Positions 24,502 through 33,941 of a stretch of 64,000 bases of DNA are shown piece after piece. The notes under the pieces were generated by a model, which was given only the letters and a program-made list of their open reading frames with translations, did not search any database and was not told where the DNA came from. The DNA comes from UBA8914 sp034002905 (lineage in GTDB: Bacteria > Pseudomonadota > Alphaproteobacteria > UBA9219). The DNA lies in NCBI GenBank assembly GCA_034002905.1, contig JAVEZQ010000003.1:1-64000 (forward strand). The letters run 5' to 3'. A program made the position numbers and the translations under genes. Position 1 is the stretch's first letter; each line of letters begins with the position of its first letter.

Positions 24502-25815
24502 TTATAAATCCAAACCCTCTTCAACACGGAGGAAGAAGGGGGGGTCCCATACCGTCTTAAGACGACTTATTTTCTGCATAACGGCAGCAATCGTCTCACT
24601 GTTCGTTTCATGTGTCATGATCACAACCGGCACAGAGCCGTTTTGCAGTTTACCCTTTTGAAGGAGAGATTCAATCGAAACACCCTCCTCCCCCATGATT
24701 GTTGTGATATCAGCCAAAACACCTGCAGCATCGGTAAGTTGCAAACGAATATACCATTTGCCGACACTGTCTTTGCGCGCCAAGGGTTGGGCCGTTCCAA
24801 GCTGGGCAACGGGACGCCCCCACGGCTTGAGTCCTACGCCCGTCGTCAAATCCATGCGCGCAAGATCCATGATATCGCTCACAACCGCCGTCGCAGTGGC
24901 ATCACCGCCCGCACCAGCCCCGATAAAGGTGAGGTAGCCCGCATGGCTTCCTTTGACCTTAAACCCGTTGAGCACGCCATCAGTCGATCCCAGCGTCGAG
25001 TTTTTAGGTACAAAACAGGGGCTGACACGTTGTTCCAACCCTTTGTCCGTCATGCGTGCGGCAGCAAGAAGTTTAATCTTATACCCCAGTTCCCGGGCAA
25101 ACTCGATGTCACTTTTGGTTACACGACGCAGTCCTTCAAGATCGATCGCCTTCATGTCCGGTTTCACACCAAAGGCCAGACCTGTCAACACGGCAAGCTT
25201 ATGCGCGGAATCGGCGCCATCAACATCGGCGGATGGATCCGCTTCGGCATAGCCAAGCTCCTGTGCCTCGGCGAGAACGGGCTCGAAATCCATATTCTCG
25301 TTCGCCATGCGCGTGAGGATGTAATTGCAGGTCCCGTTCATGATGCCCTCGATCGAAAGCACCTTGTTACTTGCCAGAAACTCGCGCACAGCCTTGATCA
25401 CCGGAATTCCACCACCGACCGAAGCTTCGAACATCATCGCGACCTTGTTTTCTTCGGCCAAACGCGCAAGCTCAAGGCCGTGATAGGCCAAAAGGGCTTT
25501 GTTTGCCGTGACAAGCGATTTGCCGTTACGCAAGGTCGCCTCACATAAATCTTTGGCGACACCTTCGGTGCCGCCAATCAGTTCGCACACCACATCAACG
25601 TCGGGACGCTTCGCCAGTTCCAGCGCATTTTCCACACGATCAATGCCCGCCAGTTTCAACTTCGTGTTATGCAGAATGTTAAGCGAGCTCACCGCCGCTA
25701 CCTTTATCGGTCGCCCGGCTTTTTTCTCGATCTGTTCGGCCTGATCCTGCAACAAGCGCAGCGTGCCGCCACCAACTGTACCAAGACCCGCAATCGCAAT
25801 ATTTAATGGTTTCAT
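24502..25815 (-). CDS. hom: Homoserine dehydrogenase
   Basis: This enzyme reduces aspartate semialdehyde to homoserine for threonine and methionine synthesis. The 437-residue product has the nucleotide-binding GLGTVGGG at residues 11-18, GGTEGVAKDL, the catalytic region with GIMNGTCNYILT and EADPSADVDGADSAHKLAVL, and a C-terminal ACT domain (from about 350: YIRLQLTDAAGVLADIT), so feedback control by threonine is likely. It is followed by glpX and recJ. Confidence 0.96.
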   Translation of the reverse strand: MKPLNIAIAGLGTVGGGTLRLLQDQAEQIEKKAGRPIKVAAVSSLNILHNTKLKLAGIDRVENALELAKRPDVDVVCELIGGTEGVAKDLCEATLRNGKSLVTANKALLAYHGLELARLAEENKVAMMFEASVGGGIPVIKAVREFLASNKVLSIEGIMNGTCNYILTRMANENMDFEPVLAEAQELGYAEADPSADVDGADSAHKLAVLTGLAFGVKPDMKAIDLEGLRRVTKSDIEFARELGYKIKLLAAARMTDKGLEQRVSPCFVPKNSTLGSTDGVLNGFKVKGSHAGYLTFIGAGAGGDATATAVVSDIMDLARMDLTTGVGLKPWGRPVAQLGTAQPLARKDSVGKWYIRLQLTDAAGVLADITTIMGEEGVSIESLLQKGKLQNGSVPVVIMTHETNSETIAAVMQKISRLKTVWDPPFFLRVEEGLDL

Positions 25816-25825
25816 ACTTTATCCC

Positions 25826-26242
25826 CTACGGCTTTAACGCTGAAAAGGAAAAAGGCTTGGCCACAGACGGCTGGATGCTGGTTTGCCCCCCATCCAAAGG
25901 GATGTCCAAAATGCGTTCACCATCCGCCTGTGCCTGAACCTGCTCGGCCTTCAGGTGATCGGCTCGCGCTTGCAATTCTTTGACGGTCGAGAATTTCGGC
26001 TTTTGGCTGGGCACTTCGCCAAGATTTGGCCATTCATTTGATTTTGTTAATTCTCTTTTTTCTGGTGCCTGCACCGTTGTCATTTGAAGGTCGCGATCAG
26101 ATGGCTCGCCCGTGAGCCATTGCGGCCCCTTAACATCCGCGCATCCACCAAGCCCCACACCACAGAAAAAAACGATACAGAAGCGTATTAATAAGGAACA
26201 GGCACTGCCATTTGTGCTATGAAAATAACCGGTCGCTGACAT
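25826..26242 (-). CDS. Predicted lipoprotein, 138 aa
   Basis: The N-terminus has a hydrophobic stretch (LLIRFCIVFFCGVGLGGC) ending in a lipobox with Cys34, so the protein is probably an outer- or inner-membrane lipoprotein. The mature part is polar, with a helical middle (KELQARADHLKAEQ). No family is recognised. ATG 26242 is preferred because AAGGAAGG lies just upstream; an earlier GTG would extend the signal peptide. It ends 10 bases before hom and may be the first gene of the hom-glpX-recJ transcript. Confidence 0.72.
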   Translation of the reverse strand: MSATGYFHSTNGSACSLLIRFCIVFFCGVGLGGCADVKGPQWLTGEPSDRDLQMTTVQAPEKRELTKSNEWPNLGEVPSQKPKFSTVKELQARADHLKAEQVQAQADGERILDIPLDGGQTSIQPSVAKPFSFSALKP

Positions 26243-26377
26243 CTTAACCCTTCCTTTAACTTTTTTTCTAACCATAGCAGCGAACCATCAAAATCCAAAA
26301 GGGAATCGCCCTGATTTTCCTTTTCCGTGCCTTTCGCAGCTCCTTGAGTCCTGCGCCTTTTAACCATGTAATCAGAT

Positions 26378-28225
26378 GTGAAAACCGTGACTTCTTCCAG
26401 CGAACAAACAAAGCCCCACACCGACGCAAAAAGCGCTCATCCCATTGATTATTCTGCCCTTAGCACGCATATTGCCAAAATCGCGTCGCGCACACAAAAG
26501 CTGTTGAACACCTTTGCCGCACGACAGGAAATGGTCGCTCAAAAGGCTCGGCAACCGGTTGATCCCGCCCATCTGGGACAGGCCTTTACCAAGTTTCTGC
26601 AAAGCACGCTAACGGACCCCAAGAAGCTCGTCGATATGCAAATATCTTTTTGGCAGGACTATGTCAAACTGCTTCAGAGCACCTTGGCACAGGCTTCAGG
26701 GCAAAAACCTGATGATGTCATTGCGCCCGATCGGGGCGATAAACGCTTTAGCGATCCGTCTTGGGAAGAAGTGTGGGTTTTTAACTACATTAAGCAGTCA
26801 TATTTGCTCTTTTCACGTCTGGCGCACCAGATGGTCGAAGAGACACATAACCTTGATCCCAAAGTCGCCCATAAGGTGAAATTCTATACCAACCAGTTTG
26901 TTGACGCGCTTGCCCCATCCAATTTTCTGGCCACCAATCCTGCCGTGATCCGCGAAACCGTCGAATCACGTGGTGAAAATCTGCTCAAAGGCCTTGAGAA
27001 TCTGCTCGGTGATATGGAGCGCGGACACGGCCAGCTCATGATCACGATGAGCGATCATAGCGCTTTCCGTTATGGCGAGAATATTGCCACATCAAAGGGC
27101 AAAGTCGTCTTCCAAAATGACTTGATCCAGTTGATCCAGTATTCGCCGCTCACCGAGCAAGTCCACAAAACGCCCATGCTGATTGTGCCGCCATGGATCA
27201 ACAAATTTTATATCCTCGACCTTAAACAGGAAAACTCTTTCATCCGCTATCTGGTTGAACAGGGCCACACCGTCTTTTGTATCTCGTGGGCCAATGCCGA
27301 CGAACGCCATGCCAAGCTGGGTTTTGACGATTATATGATAGAAGGGCCCGTTGAGGCCATGAAGGAAGTTGCTAAGATCACGGGCGAAAAAGATATCAAC
27401 TGCATCGCCTATTGCATCGGCGGCACACTTATGTCCTGCATCTTGGGCTGGATGGTCGGCCTTGGCGACAAAAAGCCCGCTGATATTCCCAACGTGGCTT
27501 CGGTTACCTATCTAACGACACTTATCGACTTTTCCGACGCGGGTGATTTGGCAGTCTTTATCGATGAAGATCAGGTTCAGATCCTTGAAGCGACTATGAA
27601 AGAAAAAGGCTATCTGCCCGGCACAGCGCTGGCCTCAACCTTTAGCATGCTGCGCGCCAATGATCTGGTTTGGTCATTTGTCGTGAGCAATTATTTGCTG
27701 GGCAAGGAACCCTTCCCCTTCGATCTTTTGACATGGAACTCGGACTCGACCAACCTGCCCGCAACCATGCAGAGCTATTATCTGCGCAACATGTACATGG
27801 CCAATAATCTGATCAAACCGAATGTGCTGTCCATGAAGGGCGTGCCCATCGATTTGCGGAATGTCAAAACGCCATCCTTCCTGCTCTCAACAGTTGAAGA
27901 TCACATCGCCCCATGGCGTACAACCTATACCGCCACGCAAATCTATACGGGCCCCGTGACCTTCTGCCTGACGGGATCGGGTCATATCGCCGGTGTTATC
28001 AATCCACCTGCCAAAAAGAAATATGGCTACTGGACAAACAAGGACCTGCCCGCTGACCCGAATGAGTGGTTCAAAACTGTAGAAAAGCATGAAGGGTCTT
28101 GGTGGCCGCACTGGATCGAATGGCTCAATCAATATGCGGGTGAAATGGTACCTGCGCGCGATCCCACCAACGGCAATGTGATCGAGGATGCCCCCGGCAG
28201 CTACGTGAAGAAACGGATTATTTAA
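26378..28225 (+). CDS. phaC: Poly(3-hydroxyalkanoate) synthase, class I
   Basis: PhaC polymerises 3-hydroxyacyl-CoA into storage polyester. The 615-residue product has the N-terminal PhaC domain (FWQDYVKLLQ, D-x-RF-x-DPSWEE), the alpha/beta-hydrolase core with PPWINKFYILDL, and the lipase-like box AYCIGGT with catalytic Cys346. The Asp in STVEDHIAPW and the His in GSGHIAG complete the triad. The box has Ala where most homologues have Gly. GTG 26378 is the longest start, with a second GTG four codons later; neither has a clear ribosome binding site. No phaAB, phasin or depolymerase gene adjoins. Confidence 0.94.
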   Translation: MKTVTSSSEQTKPHTDAKSAHPIDYSALSTHIAKIASRTQKLLNTFAARQEMVAQKARQPVDPAHLGQAFTKFLQSTLTDPKKLVDMQISFWQDYVKLLQSTLAQASGQKPDDVIAPDRGDKRFSDPSWEEVWVFNYIKQSYLLFSRLAHQMVEETHNLDPKVAHKVKFYTNQFVDALAPSNFLATNPAVIRETVESRGENLLKGLENLLGDMERGHGQLMITMSDHSAFRYGENIATSKGKVVFQNDLIQLIQYSPLTEQVHKTPMLIVPPWINKFYILDLKQENSFIRYLVEQGHTVFCISWANADERHAKLGFDDYMIEGPVEAMKEVAKITGEKDINCIAYCIGGTLMSCILGWMVGLGDKKPADIPNVASVTYLTTLIDFSDAGDLAVFIDEDQVQILEATMKEKGYLPGTALASTFSMLRANDLVWSFVVSNYLLGKEPFPFDLLTWNSDSTNLPATMQSYYLRNMYMANNLIKPNVLSMKGVPIDLRNVKTPSFLLSTVEDHIAPWRTTYTATQIYTGPVTFCLTGSGHIAGVINPPAKKKYGYWTNKDLPADPNEWFKTVEKHEGSWWPHWIEWLNQYAGEMVPARDPTNGNVIEDAPGSYVKKRII

Positions 28226-28238
28226 GTCAAGATCAAGC

Positions 28239-28748
28239 TCAACGATAGGTCTGGGCGAGCGCCCAATATTCATCGGCGCGCGCAGCGAATTTTTGCGCTT
28301 CTTGTTGTGTGATGTCCCGCCAGAACTTTGCAGGCGATCCAGACCATATCTGGCCGTTCGCAACGACCTTTCCTTGTGTCAACAAAGCACCCGCTGCGAG
28401 CATACTGTGTGACTCAAGTCGGGACTTATCCAGCAAAGTTGCCCGCATACCAACAAATGCCCCATCGCCAACCGTGCAATCGTGCAAAAGCGCCATATGC
28501 CCGACAGTCACGCCATCGCCGACATGCATACCCTGCCCGCCCTCCGTGACGTGGATAATGGTTCCATCCTGAATATTACTGCGCTGGCCAATACGAATGA
28601 CACCAACATCCCCGCGCAAAACACAACCCGGCCAAATAGAGCTTTCCGCGCCAATCTCGACATCGCCAATAAGAACAACGCCCGGCGCGACAAAAGCGGT
28701 CGGATGAAGGCGGGGCGCAAGACCCTTGTAAGGTAAGATCGTGGGCAT
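28239..28748 (-). CDS. Gamma-class carbonic anhydrase-like hexapeptide-repeat protein
   Basis: The 169-residue product is a left-handed beta-helix protein of the gamma carbonic anhydrase / YrdA group. It has repeated I-G-x-x hexapeptides, the metal-binding histidines in THIIHVTEG-like IIHVTE and GHMALLHDC, and a C-terminal helix with WRDITQQE. The ATG at 28748 is used; it is 6 bases after a TATAAT, so the message may be leaderless (see promoter). The stop is 14 bases from the convergent phaC stop. Confidence 0.9.
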   Translation of the reverse strand: MPTILPYKGLAPRLHPTAFVAPGVVLIGDVEIGAESSIWPGCVLRGDVGVIRIGQRSNIQDGTIIHVTEGGQGMHVGDGVTVGHMALLHDCTVGDGAFVGMRATLLDKSRLESHSMLAAGALLTQGKVVANGQIWSGSPAKFWRDITQQEAQKFAARADEYWALAQTYR

Positions 28749-28754
28749 GGACGC

Positions 28755-28782
28755 ATTATACCGTGTTTGCAAAGGTTCGCAA
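28755..28782 (-). promoter_or_regulatory. Promoter immediately before the carbonic anhydrase-like gene
   Basis: On the minus strand TTGCGA (28777-28782, 4 of 6), a 16-base spacer and a perfect TATAAT (28755-28760) lie 6 bases before the ATG. Initiation 6-8 bases after the -10 would place the transcript start at or next to the start codon. Confidence 0.6.
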
Positions 28783-28826
28783 AAATTCCTTTATGGCGAC
28801 CAGAGTCCACTATCAAACAAGAAGTT

Positions 28827-28930
28827 TGTCACTCCTGCGAAAACGGGAGTCCTTATACAAAACCCACAATGACCACATGCATGCCCCTTATTCAAAGGTT
28901 GCATGGATCGCCGCCTACGCGGGGATAACA
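28827..28930. repeat. Imperfect inverted-repeat element (REP/MITE-like)
   Basis: The ends TGTCACTCCTGCGAAAACGG (28827-28846) and its imperfect reverse complement near 28905-28930 (containing CGCCTACGCGGGGATAACA) face each other across about 50 bases. The arms resemble the widespread TCATTCCCGCGAAAGCGGGAA-type palindromic repeats. It is the only copy I notice in this window and it lies in the intergenic gap after typA. Confidence 0.5.
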
Positions 28931-28968
28931 CACAAATTTATCATGATCCGTGGATTGGCGGAGGCGCC

Positions 28969-30792
28969 TTATCCCTCAGCCTTCTTCGCCATGCGCTTGC
29001 GGATATTGGGATCCAAATAACGCTTGCGCAGACGTATTGACTTTGGCGTCACCTCAACCAACTCGTCATCATTGATATAGGCAATCGCCTTTTCCAACGT
29101 CAGCTGAAGCGGCGGCGTCAAACGGATGGCGTCATCTTTACCAGACGCACGCACATTGGTCAGCTTTTTGCCTTCCAGCACATTGACATCAAGATCGTTG
29201 TCCTTGCTGTGTTCGCCGATAATCATGCCTTCATAGACCTTGGCCCCCGGCACGATGATCATCGGGCCGCGATCCTGTAGCTTCCACATGGCATAAGCAA
29301 CGGCATCACCCTTGCCATTCGAAATCATCACGCCCGTTCGACGCGACTGGATCGGCCCCTTATACGGTGCATAGCTGTGGAAGATACGGTTCATCATGCC
29401 CGTACCGCGTGTATCAGAGAGGAACTCGCCATGATAGCCGATCAACCCACGCGACGGCGCAAGGAAGGTCAGGCGAACTTTGCCGCCGCCCGAAGGACGC
29501 ATATCGATCAGTTCGGCCTTGCGTTCGGACATCTTGTTGACAACGGTGCCGGAAAATTGCTCATCAACGTCAATCTGCACTTCTTCGATCGGCTCCATAC
29601 GTTGGCCGTTTTCCTCCTTAAAGAGAACACGGGGGCGGCTGATGGTCATCTCGAACCCTTCGCGACGCATCGTTTCAATCAATATCCCAAGCTGTAGTTC
29701 GCCACGTCCGGCAACTTCAAAGCTGTCTTTCTCATCGGTCTCTTTCACACGAATAGCAACATTGCCTTCGACTTCACGTAGCAAACGATCACGAATTACG
29801 CGGCTCGTCACCTTGTCGCCTTCTGTTCCGGCAAGCGGCGAGTCATTGACCGAGAAAGTCATGGCAATCGTCGGCGGATCAATCGGACGCGCTTTGATGG
29901 TTTCTTCAACAACCGGATCGCACAGCGTGTCGGCGACGGTTGCCTTGCTCAAACCTGCAATCGCGATAATGTCGCCTGCAACAGCTTCTTCAACAGGCAC
30001 ACGCTCAAGGCCACGGAAGGCTAGAAGCTTGCTGATGCGGCCTTGTTCGATCAACTGGCCATCGCCGCGCAGTGCCTTGATCGCCATATTCATTTTAACC
30101 GTGCCCGACTGTACACGTCCCGTCAAAAGACGCCCCAGATAAGGATTTGCCTCCAAGATCGTGGCCAACATTGTAAAGGGGGCTTCGCGATCAACCTTTG
30201 GCGATTCAACATGCTTAAGTATCAGATTAAAAAGAGGCGTTAAATCCTTCTTTTCATCATTAACCTGTTCCATCTTTTCAACGGCCCAGCCTTGACGGCC
30301 TGAGGCAAACAAGGTTGGGAAATCAAGCTGCTCCTCGGTTGCATCCAGCGCCGCAAAAAGATCAAAGATTTCGTCATGAACTTCGTGAACACGCGCATCG
30401 GGGCGATCCACCTTGTTAATCACGACCATAGGCTTGAGGCCAATCGACAAGGCCTTGGACACCACAAACTTTGTTTGAGGCAAGGGACCCTCTGCCGCAT
30501 CGACCAAAAGCACGACGCCATCCACCATCGACAAAATACGCTCGACCTCACCGCCAAAGTCCGCGTGTCCCGGTGTATCGACGATATTGATACGCACATT
30601 GTCGCGCACGATCGAGGTACACTTTGCCAAGATCGTGATGCCGCGTTCCCGCTCCAGATCATTGCTATCCATCGCGCGTTCGGCAATCTGCTGATTTTCG
30701 CGGAACATGCCCGATTGACGAAACAGGGTATCAACCAAGGTCGTCTTGCCATGGTCAACGTGCGCGATAATCGCGATATTCCTTATATCCAT
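28969..30792 (-). CDS. typA: Ribosome-associated translational GTPase TypA/BipA
   Basis: TypA is a GTPase of the EF-G family that acts on the ribosome under stress and cold. The 607-residue product has G1 AHVDHGKTT, G2 ERERGITI, G3 DTPGHADFGGEVER, G4 NKVDRP, an EF-G domain III/V layout and the TypA-specific C-terminal domain (RGTGMMNRIFHSY, MIVPGAKVYEGMIIGE). Length is standard. It is followed by the LysE-like gene upstream in the same orientation. Confidence 0.97.
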   Translation of the reverse strand: MDIRNIAIIAHVDHGKTTLVDTLFRQSGMFRENQQIAERAMDSNDLERERGITILAKCTSIVRDNVRINIVDTPGHADFGGEVERILSMVDGVVLLVDAAEGPLPQTKFVVSKALSIGLKPMVVINKVDRPDARVHEVHDEIFDLFAALDATEEQLDFPTLFASGRQGWAVEKMEQVNDEKKDLTPLFNLILKHVESPKVDREAPFTMLATILEANPYLGRLLTGRVQSGTVKMNMAIKALRGDGQLIEQGRISKLLAFRGLERVPVEEAVAGDIIAIAGLSKATVADTLCDPVVEETIKARPIDPPTIAMTFSVNDSPLAGTEGDKVTSRVIRDRLLREVEGNVAIRVKETDEKDSFEVAGRGELQLGILIETMRREGFEMTISRPRVLFKEENGQRMEPIEEVQIDVDEQFSGTVVNKMSERKAELIDMRPSGGGKVRLTFLAPSRGLIGYHGEFLSDTRGTGMMNRIFHSYAPYKGPIQSRRTGVMISNGKGDAVAYAMWKLQDRGPMIIVPGAKVYEGMIIGEHSKDNDLDVNVLEGKKLTNVRASGKDDAIRLTPPLQLTLEKAIAYINDDELVEVTPKSIRLRKRYLDPNIRKRMAKKAEG

Positions 30793-30824
30793 TGTCTTGA
30801 CTTTCTTTCGTTCTCTTTTTGATA

Positions 30825-31526
30825 TCAGCCTAGGGCGACGGTCGCCCCCACAAAATGCATTAAACCCATCATAAGTGCACCAAACGCAATCATGAATAAA
30901 AAAACCGCCGTTATACGGTTAAGGATGATGACCTTCTCATCCGTAAAACGGTTGCGCAACAAGGAGACGCCTCCCGACAACATCAACCACCAAAGCGACG
31001 ATCCGCAAAAAATCCCGAAAATGATGGTCGACGTCTCGACCCGGCTTTTCAGCCCGCCAAACGTGGCAACAACGGCCAAAACGCCGAACAAGGTCGCCGG
31101 ATTTGTGAGCGTAATAACAAAACTTGTCAACATCGCCTTGATGGCGCCGCCGATTTTAAGCTTGATATGCGATAAATAGCGCCGCTCGACATCATCCGTG
31201 TTTGCTGACTTAGGCTTATCATGCCATGTGTGCCATGCGATAAAAAGCAAAAACGCGCCGCCAACAATATAAATAATGTCATCATAAGTTGATACCAAAT
31301 CTGTTATCGCAGTAACACCCAACACCGCCAAAGCACTGAAAAAAGCGTCGGCAAAGGCAGCGCCAAAACCGGAAGCAAACCCAATTAACAAGCCCTTTTG
31401 GATTGTGCGACGGATGCATAGCAACCCTACGGGCCCCACCGGAGCTGCGACCATCAACCCCAAAACCACCCCGCGAACAAAGACACTGATTTCATCAAAC
31501 AAAACGCGTACTCCAGCCAGAACCAC
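30825..31526 (-). CDS. LysE/RhtB-family amino-acid exporter
   Basis: The 233-residue product has about six membrane helices and the family signature near the N-terminus (APVGPVGLLCIRRTIQKG) followed by GFASGFGAAFADAFF. LysE-type proteins export amino acids or related small molecules. The substrate is unknown. The start is uncertain: GTG 31526 gives the longest form, but TTG or GTG codons about ten residues later are equally plausible. It ends 32 bases before typA. Confidence 0.85.
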   Translation of the reverse strand: MVLAGVRVLFDEISVFVRGVVLGLMVAAPVGPVGLLCIRRTIQKGLLIGFASGFGAAFADAFFSALAVLGVTAITDLVSTYDDIIYIVGGAFLLFIAWHTWHDKPKSANTDDVERRYLSHIKLKIGGAIKAMLTSFVITLTNPATLFGVLAVVATFGGLKSRVETSTIIFGIFCGSSLWWLMLSGGVSLLRNRFTDEKVIILNRITAVFLFMIAFGALMMGLMHFVGATVALG

Positions 31527-31654
31527 TCCCCTGCGGTTGTGCTTATGACAGATTCAGGGGGGTACTGGCAAGAAAAGAAGCCAACGCAATGAAATATAAT
31601 ACCTTTTACTCTTTATAAGCCTTAACTCATATTCCTCATAGACTAAAGGCTTTT

Positions 31655-32593
31655 TCAAAGGTCTGGGTGAAAAACCTGTATGGAAGGCTGGCCCTGACCG
31701 ACTGTTTTATTTCGGACAGAAACAGACCGTATTTCCTCCAATCGAGGCTTTACATCGTAATGTCCCGCCAAGATAGATAGGGCCTCCCCCTTACCCTCTT
31801 TTGTAGCTGAGACATACTCAGCATCGGACGATTGTTGAATAATCTCGATAAACTCGGCTTTCAGGGTCTTGTCCGTTATGACCGCTTTAGCCAGTCCATC
31901 ATCAACGGCACGCCACAACGCTGAAAAATCCTTTTTAAGGCGTTGTTGCACCAGTTCATCAACAACCGTCGCAGACCGCTCAAATCGGCGAAGAAGCGCC
32001 TGAGGAGACAGCCCCCTTTCCGGCATCGACAAAGACTCATTGAAGAATTCACGTTTGTCAGAATCCAAGTATCTTTCCGCCTGACCACTCAGAACGCGCA
32101 AAACCCTACGCGCCGTTTTCAAATCAGAGGTGAAGTCTCTTTGCCTACGGTTTAAGACATATGGGAATAGCAAGAAGCCCAATGGCGCATTGAAACGCTG
32201 GTATGACTGGTTTGCCGTTTCGATACATTCTCGTGCCTTGGCTGTATTAATTCTAAAGACTTGTCCATCCGCCAAATTTTGTACAACTTCTCGTACGGCT
32301 GGATCAGACGGCAAAACAGCACAAATCGTCCTTGCCGTACGGGACCAAATTTCGTGAACATAGTTCTGTTTGTATTCATCAAGGTCACGCAGGTGGTACA
32401 AATTGAGCCTTCTTTGAGTGAAAGGCATGGAGACCGTCGACAAAATGGCTTGTGCAAAACGGTCCTTTCCTTGTTCTGGCAACAAACACATTTGCTGGCA
32501 CATATCGATGTATTCTTGAATAAAATCTATCTTTACCTGCACATGACGACAGCTCTCTATGCAGTTTCTTATTTGAACCTCGGCTTCGTTCAT
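31655..32593 (-). CDS. Unknown protein, member B of a tandem paralogous pair
   Basis: I do not recognise a family. The 312-residue product is mostly alpha-helical and soluble. It is related to that of the gene just upstream (32628-33788): both have I-x-A-x-LP-x-DPAV-x-x-x-VQ-x-L-x-x-GQ in the first half, and both have an AV-x-x-G...D-K/R-T...A segment followed by Y-x-V-K/E-P near the end. GAGGG lies 6 bases before the ATG. The 34-base gap suggests one operon. The N-terminus has three cysteine-containing turns (NCIESC, CQQMC). Confidence 0.7.
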   Translation of the reverse strand: MNEAEVQIRNCIESCRHVQVKIDFIQEYIDMCQQMCLLPEQGKDRFAQAILSTVSMPFTQRRLNLYHLRDLDEYKQNYVHEIWSRTARTICAVLPSDPAVREVVQNLADGQVFRINTAKARECIETANQSYQRFNAPLGFLLFPYVLNRRQRDFTSDLKTARRVLRVLSGQAERYLDSDKREFFNESLSMPERGLSPQALLRRFERSATVVDELVQQRLKKDFSALWRAVDDGLAKAVITDKTLKAEFIEIIQQSSDAEYVSATKEGKGEALSILAGHYDVKPRLEEIRSVSVRNKTVGQGQPSIQVFHPDL

Positions 32594-32627
32594 GATGCAC
32601 CCTCTTTTCTCTTGGCCATCCCGAATA

Positions 32628-33788
32628 TTATGCTGGCTTAAGAACCTGCTGTTTGATTTTCCCCATGCAAGCGGTCTGCCTCGTTGTTTGTTCTTGAGGG
32701 TACAAAGGCCGGATCAAGGGCCGCTGCCGCATAAAATTCAGGCGCTTGCGCAGATCACTGGAGAGGGTCTCCTCTGCCACAATAGGCGATGGCTCAACGT
32801 TATAGGCACGCTCTAGAATACCAACCGGTCCGGCAGCACCATCCTTCAAAGAACAGCTAATAAAAAGATCATAGGGTGATGTTTCATGCACATCTTTTTT
32901 CGATAAAGCGCCATACTTCACAGCGAACAAAAAGGCCCGCATCGTTTTCCTATCGACATCTTTGATTTTCCCGACCCCGTTCGCGACAGCAGCATAGAAA
33001 TCTTCCAAATCGCATATTATCGTTTCGGCATGTTTGTCTTGCGCTTGTTGAACATTGTGTCTGGCACTTTTGAGGACGCGCTTGATCCCTTCGCCGCTTT
33101 GCTTCAGTTCGGCAGAAAGGCTATCAACATCCGCGTTTGCCCTCTGCATCTTGGTCAAATTTTCAACCAATGTCGTCGCCTCGGCATCACCAACCAAGGC
33201 TAGAGCTCCCCGATCAGGGCGTATTGATTTCTTTCCTGTTCCCTTAGGCCAGTGTTCGATCAGAGACTCTTCCAATTTCGCACTCTCGACCAAGGAGCGG
33301 TTAAGGCTCATTGCCGCACAGGCTATGTCTGTCCGGCCATTGAGGGGGGATCCATCTTTGATAACACGCTGCAAAAGTTTGCTGAGACATAGAAACTGGA
33401 GGGCCGTGTTATGGAGACTTTCTTTGTTATAGACAAGAACTTCTAACATCGCTTGGCCGGCAGACAATGATTGAACAGCCTTCTTAACCGCCGGGTCATC
33501 TGGAAGAAGCGCGGTGATAACTGTTATAACTTCCCGATGGTAGGCCGTTAGAATGGAATCGCGCTCCTGAGACACACGGTTCGTTTCCTGCGAACGCTTT
33601 TCTGACCAGAGGCCAGCCAATCCCGTATACCTGATATAAAAGGGCGGACGAACAGGGCTGTTTAACCGGCACAATGTCTCAGTAAATCCTTTGAGTTGTG
33701 CTTTGGCTGGACTTGCATAAGCCAGAAACCCGTTGACCAACGCAGCAGGTGTTGACTTCTCTTGCTCTTGATCCGCTTGGGAAGACAT
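32628..33788 (-). CDS. Unknown protein, member A of a tandem paralogous pair
   Basis: The 386-residue product has no recognised family and is mainly helical, without targeting signals. The core shared with its downstream neighbour includes ITALLPDDPAVKKAVQSLSAGQ and the late AVANGVGK...DRKT...RAYNVEPSP region. It is about 75 residues longer, with an extra middle helical segment (LVENLTKMQRANADVDSLSAELKQ, likely coiled coil) and a basic C-terminus. GGAG lies 6 bases before the ATG. Confidence 0.7.
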   Translation of the reverse strand: MSSQADQEQEKSTPAALVNGFLAYASPAKAQLKGFTETLCRLNSPVRPPFYIRYTGLAGLWSEKRSQETNRVSQERDSILTAYHREVITVITALLPDDPAVKKAVQSLSAGQAMLEVLVYNKESLHNTALQFLCLSKLLQRVIKDGSPLNGRTDIACAAMSLNRSLVESAKLEESLIEHWPKGTGKKSIRPDRGALALVGDAEATTLVENLTKMQRANADVDSLSAELKQSGEGIKRVLKSARHNVQQAQDKHAETIICDLEDFYAAVANGVGKIKDVDRKTMRAFLFAVKYGALSKKDVHETSPYDLFISCSLKDGAAGPVGILERAYNVEPSPIVAEETLSSDLRKRLNFMRQRPLIRPLYPQEQTTRQTACMGKIKQQVLKPA

Positions 33789-33941
33789 GTCTTTCTCCAG
33801 ATATCCCGTAACTTGAAACTACAAACTGTTATCCAGCCGTAATTTAATGCCTTTAACCGCGAATACAAAGGGAATAGTAAATACCTTCCAAGGGGTAAAG
33901 GATTAACCAAAGGGACTTAAAGGCACAAGGTATATGGTTTT

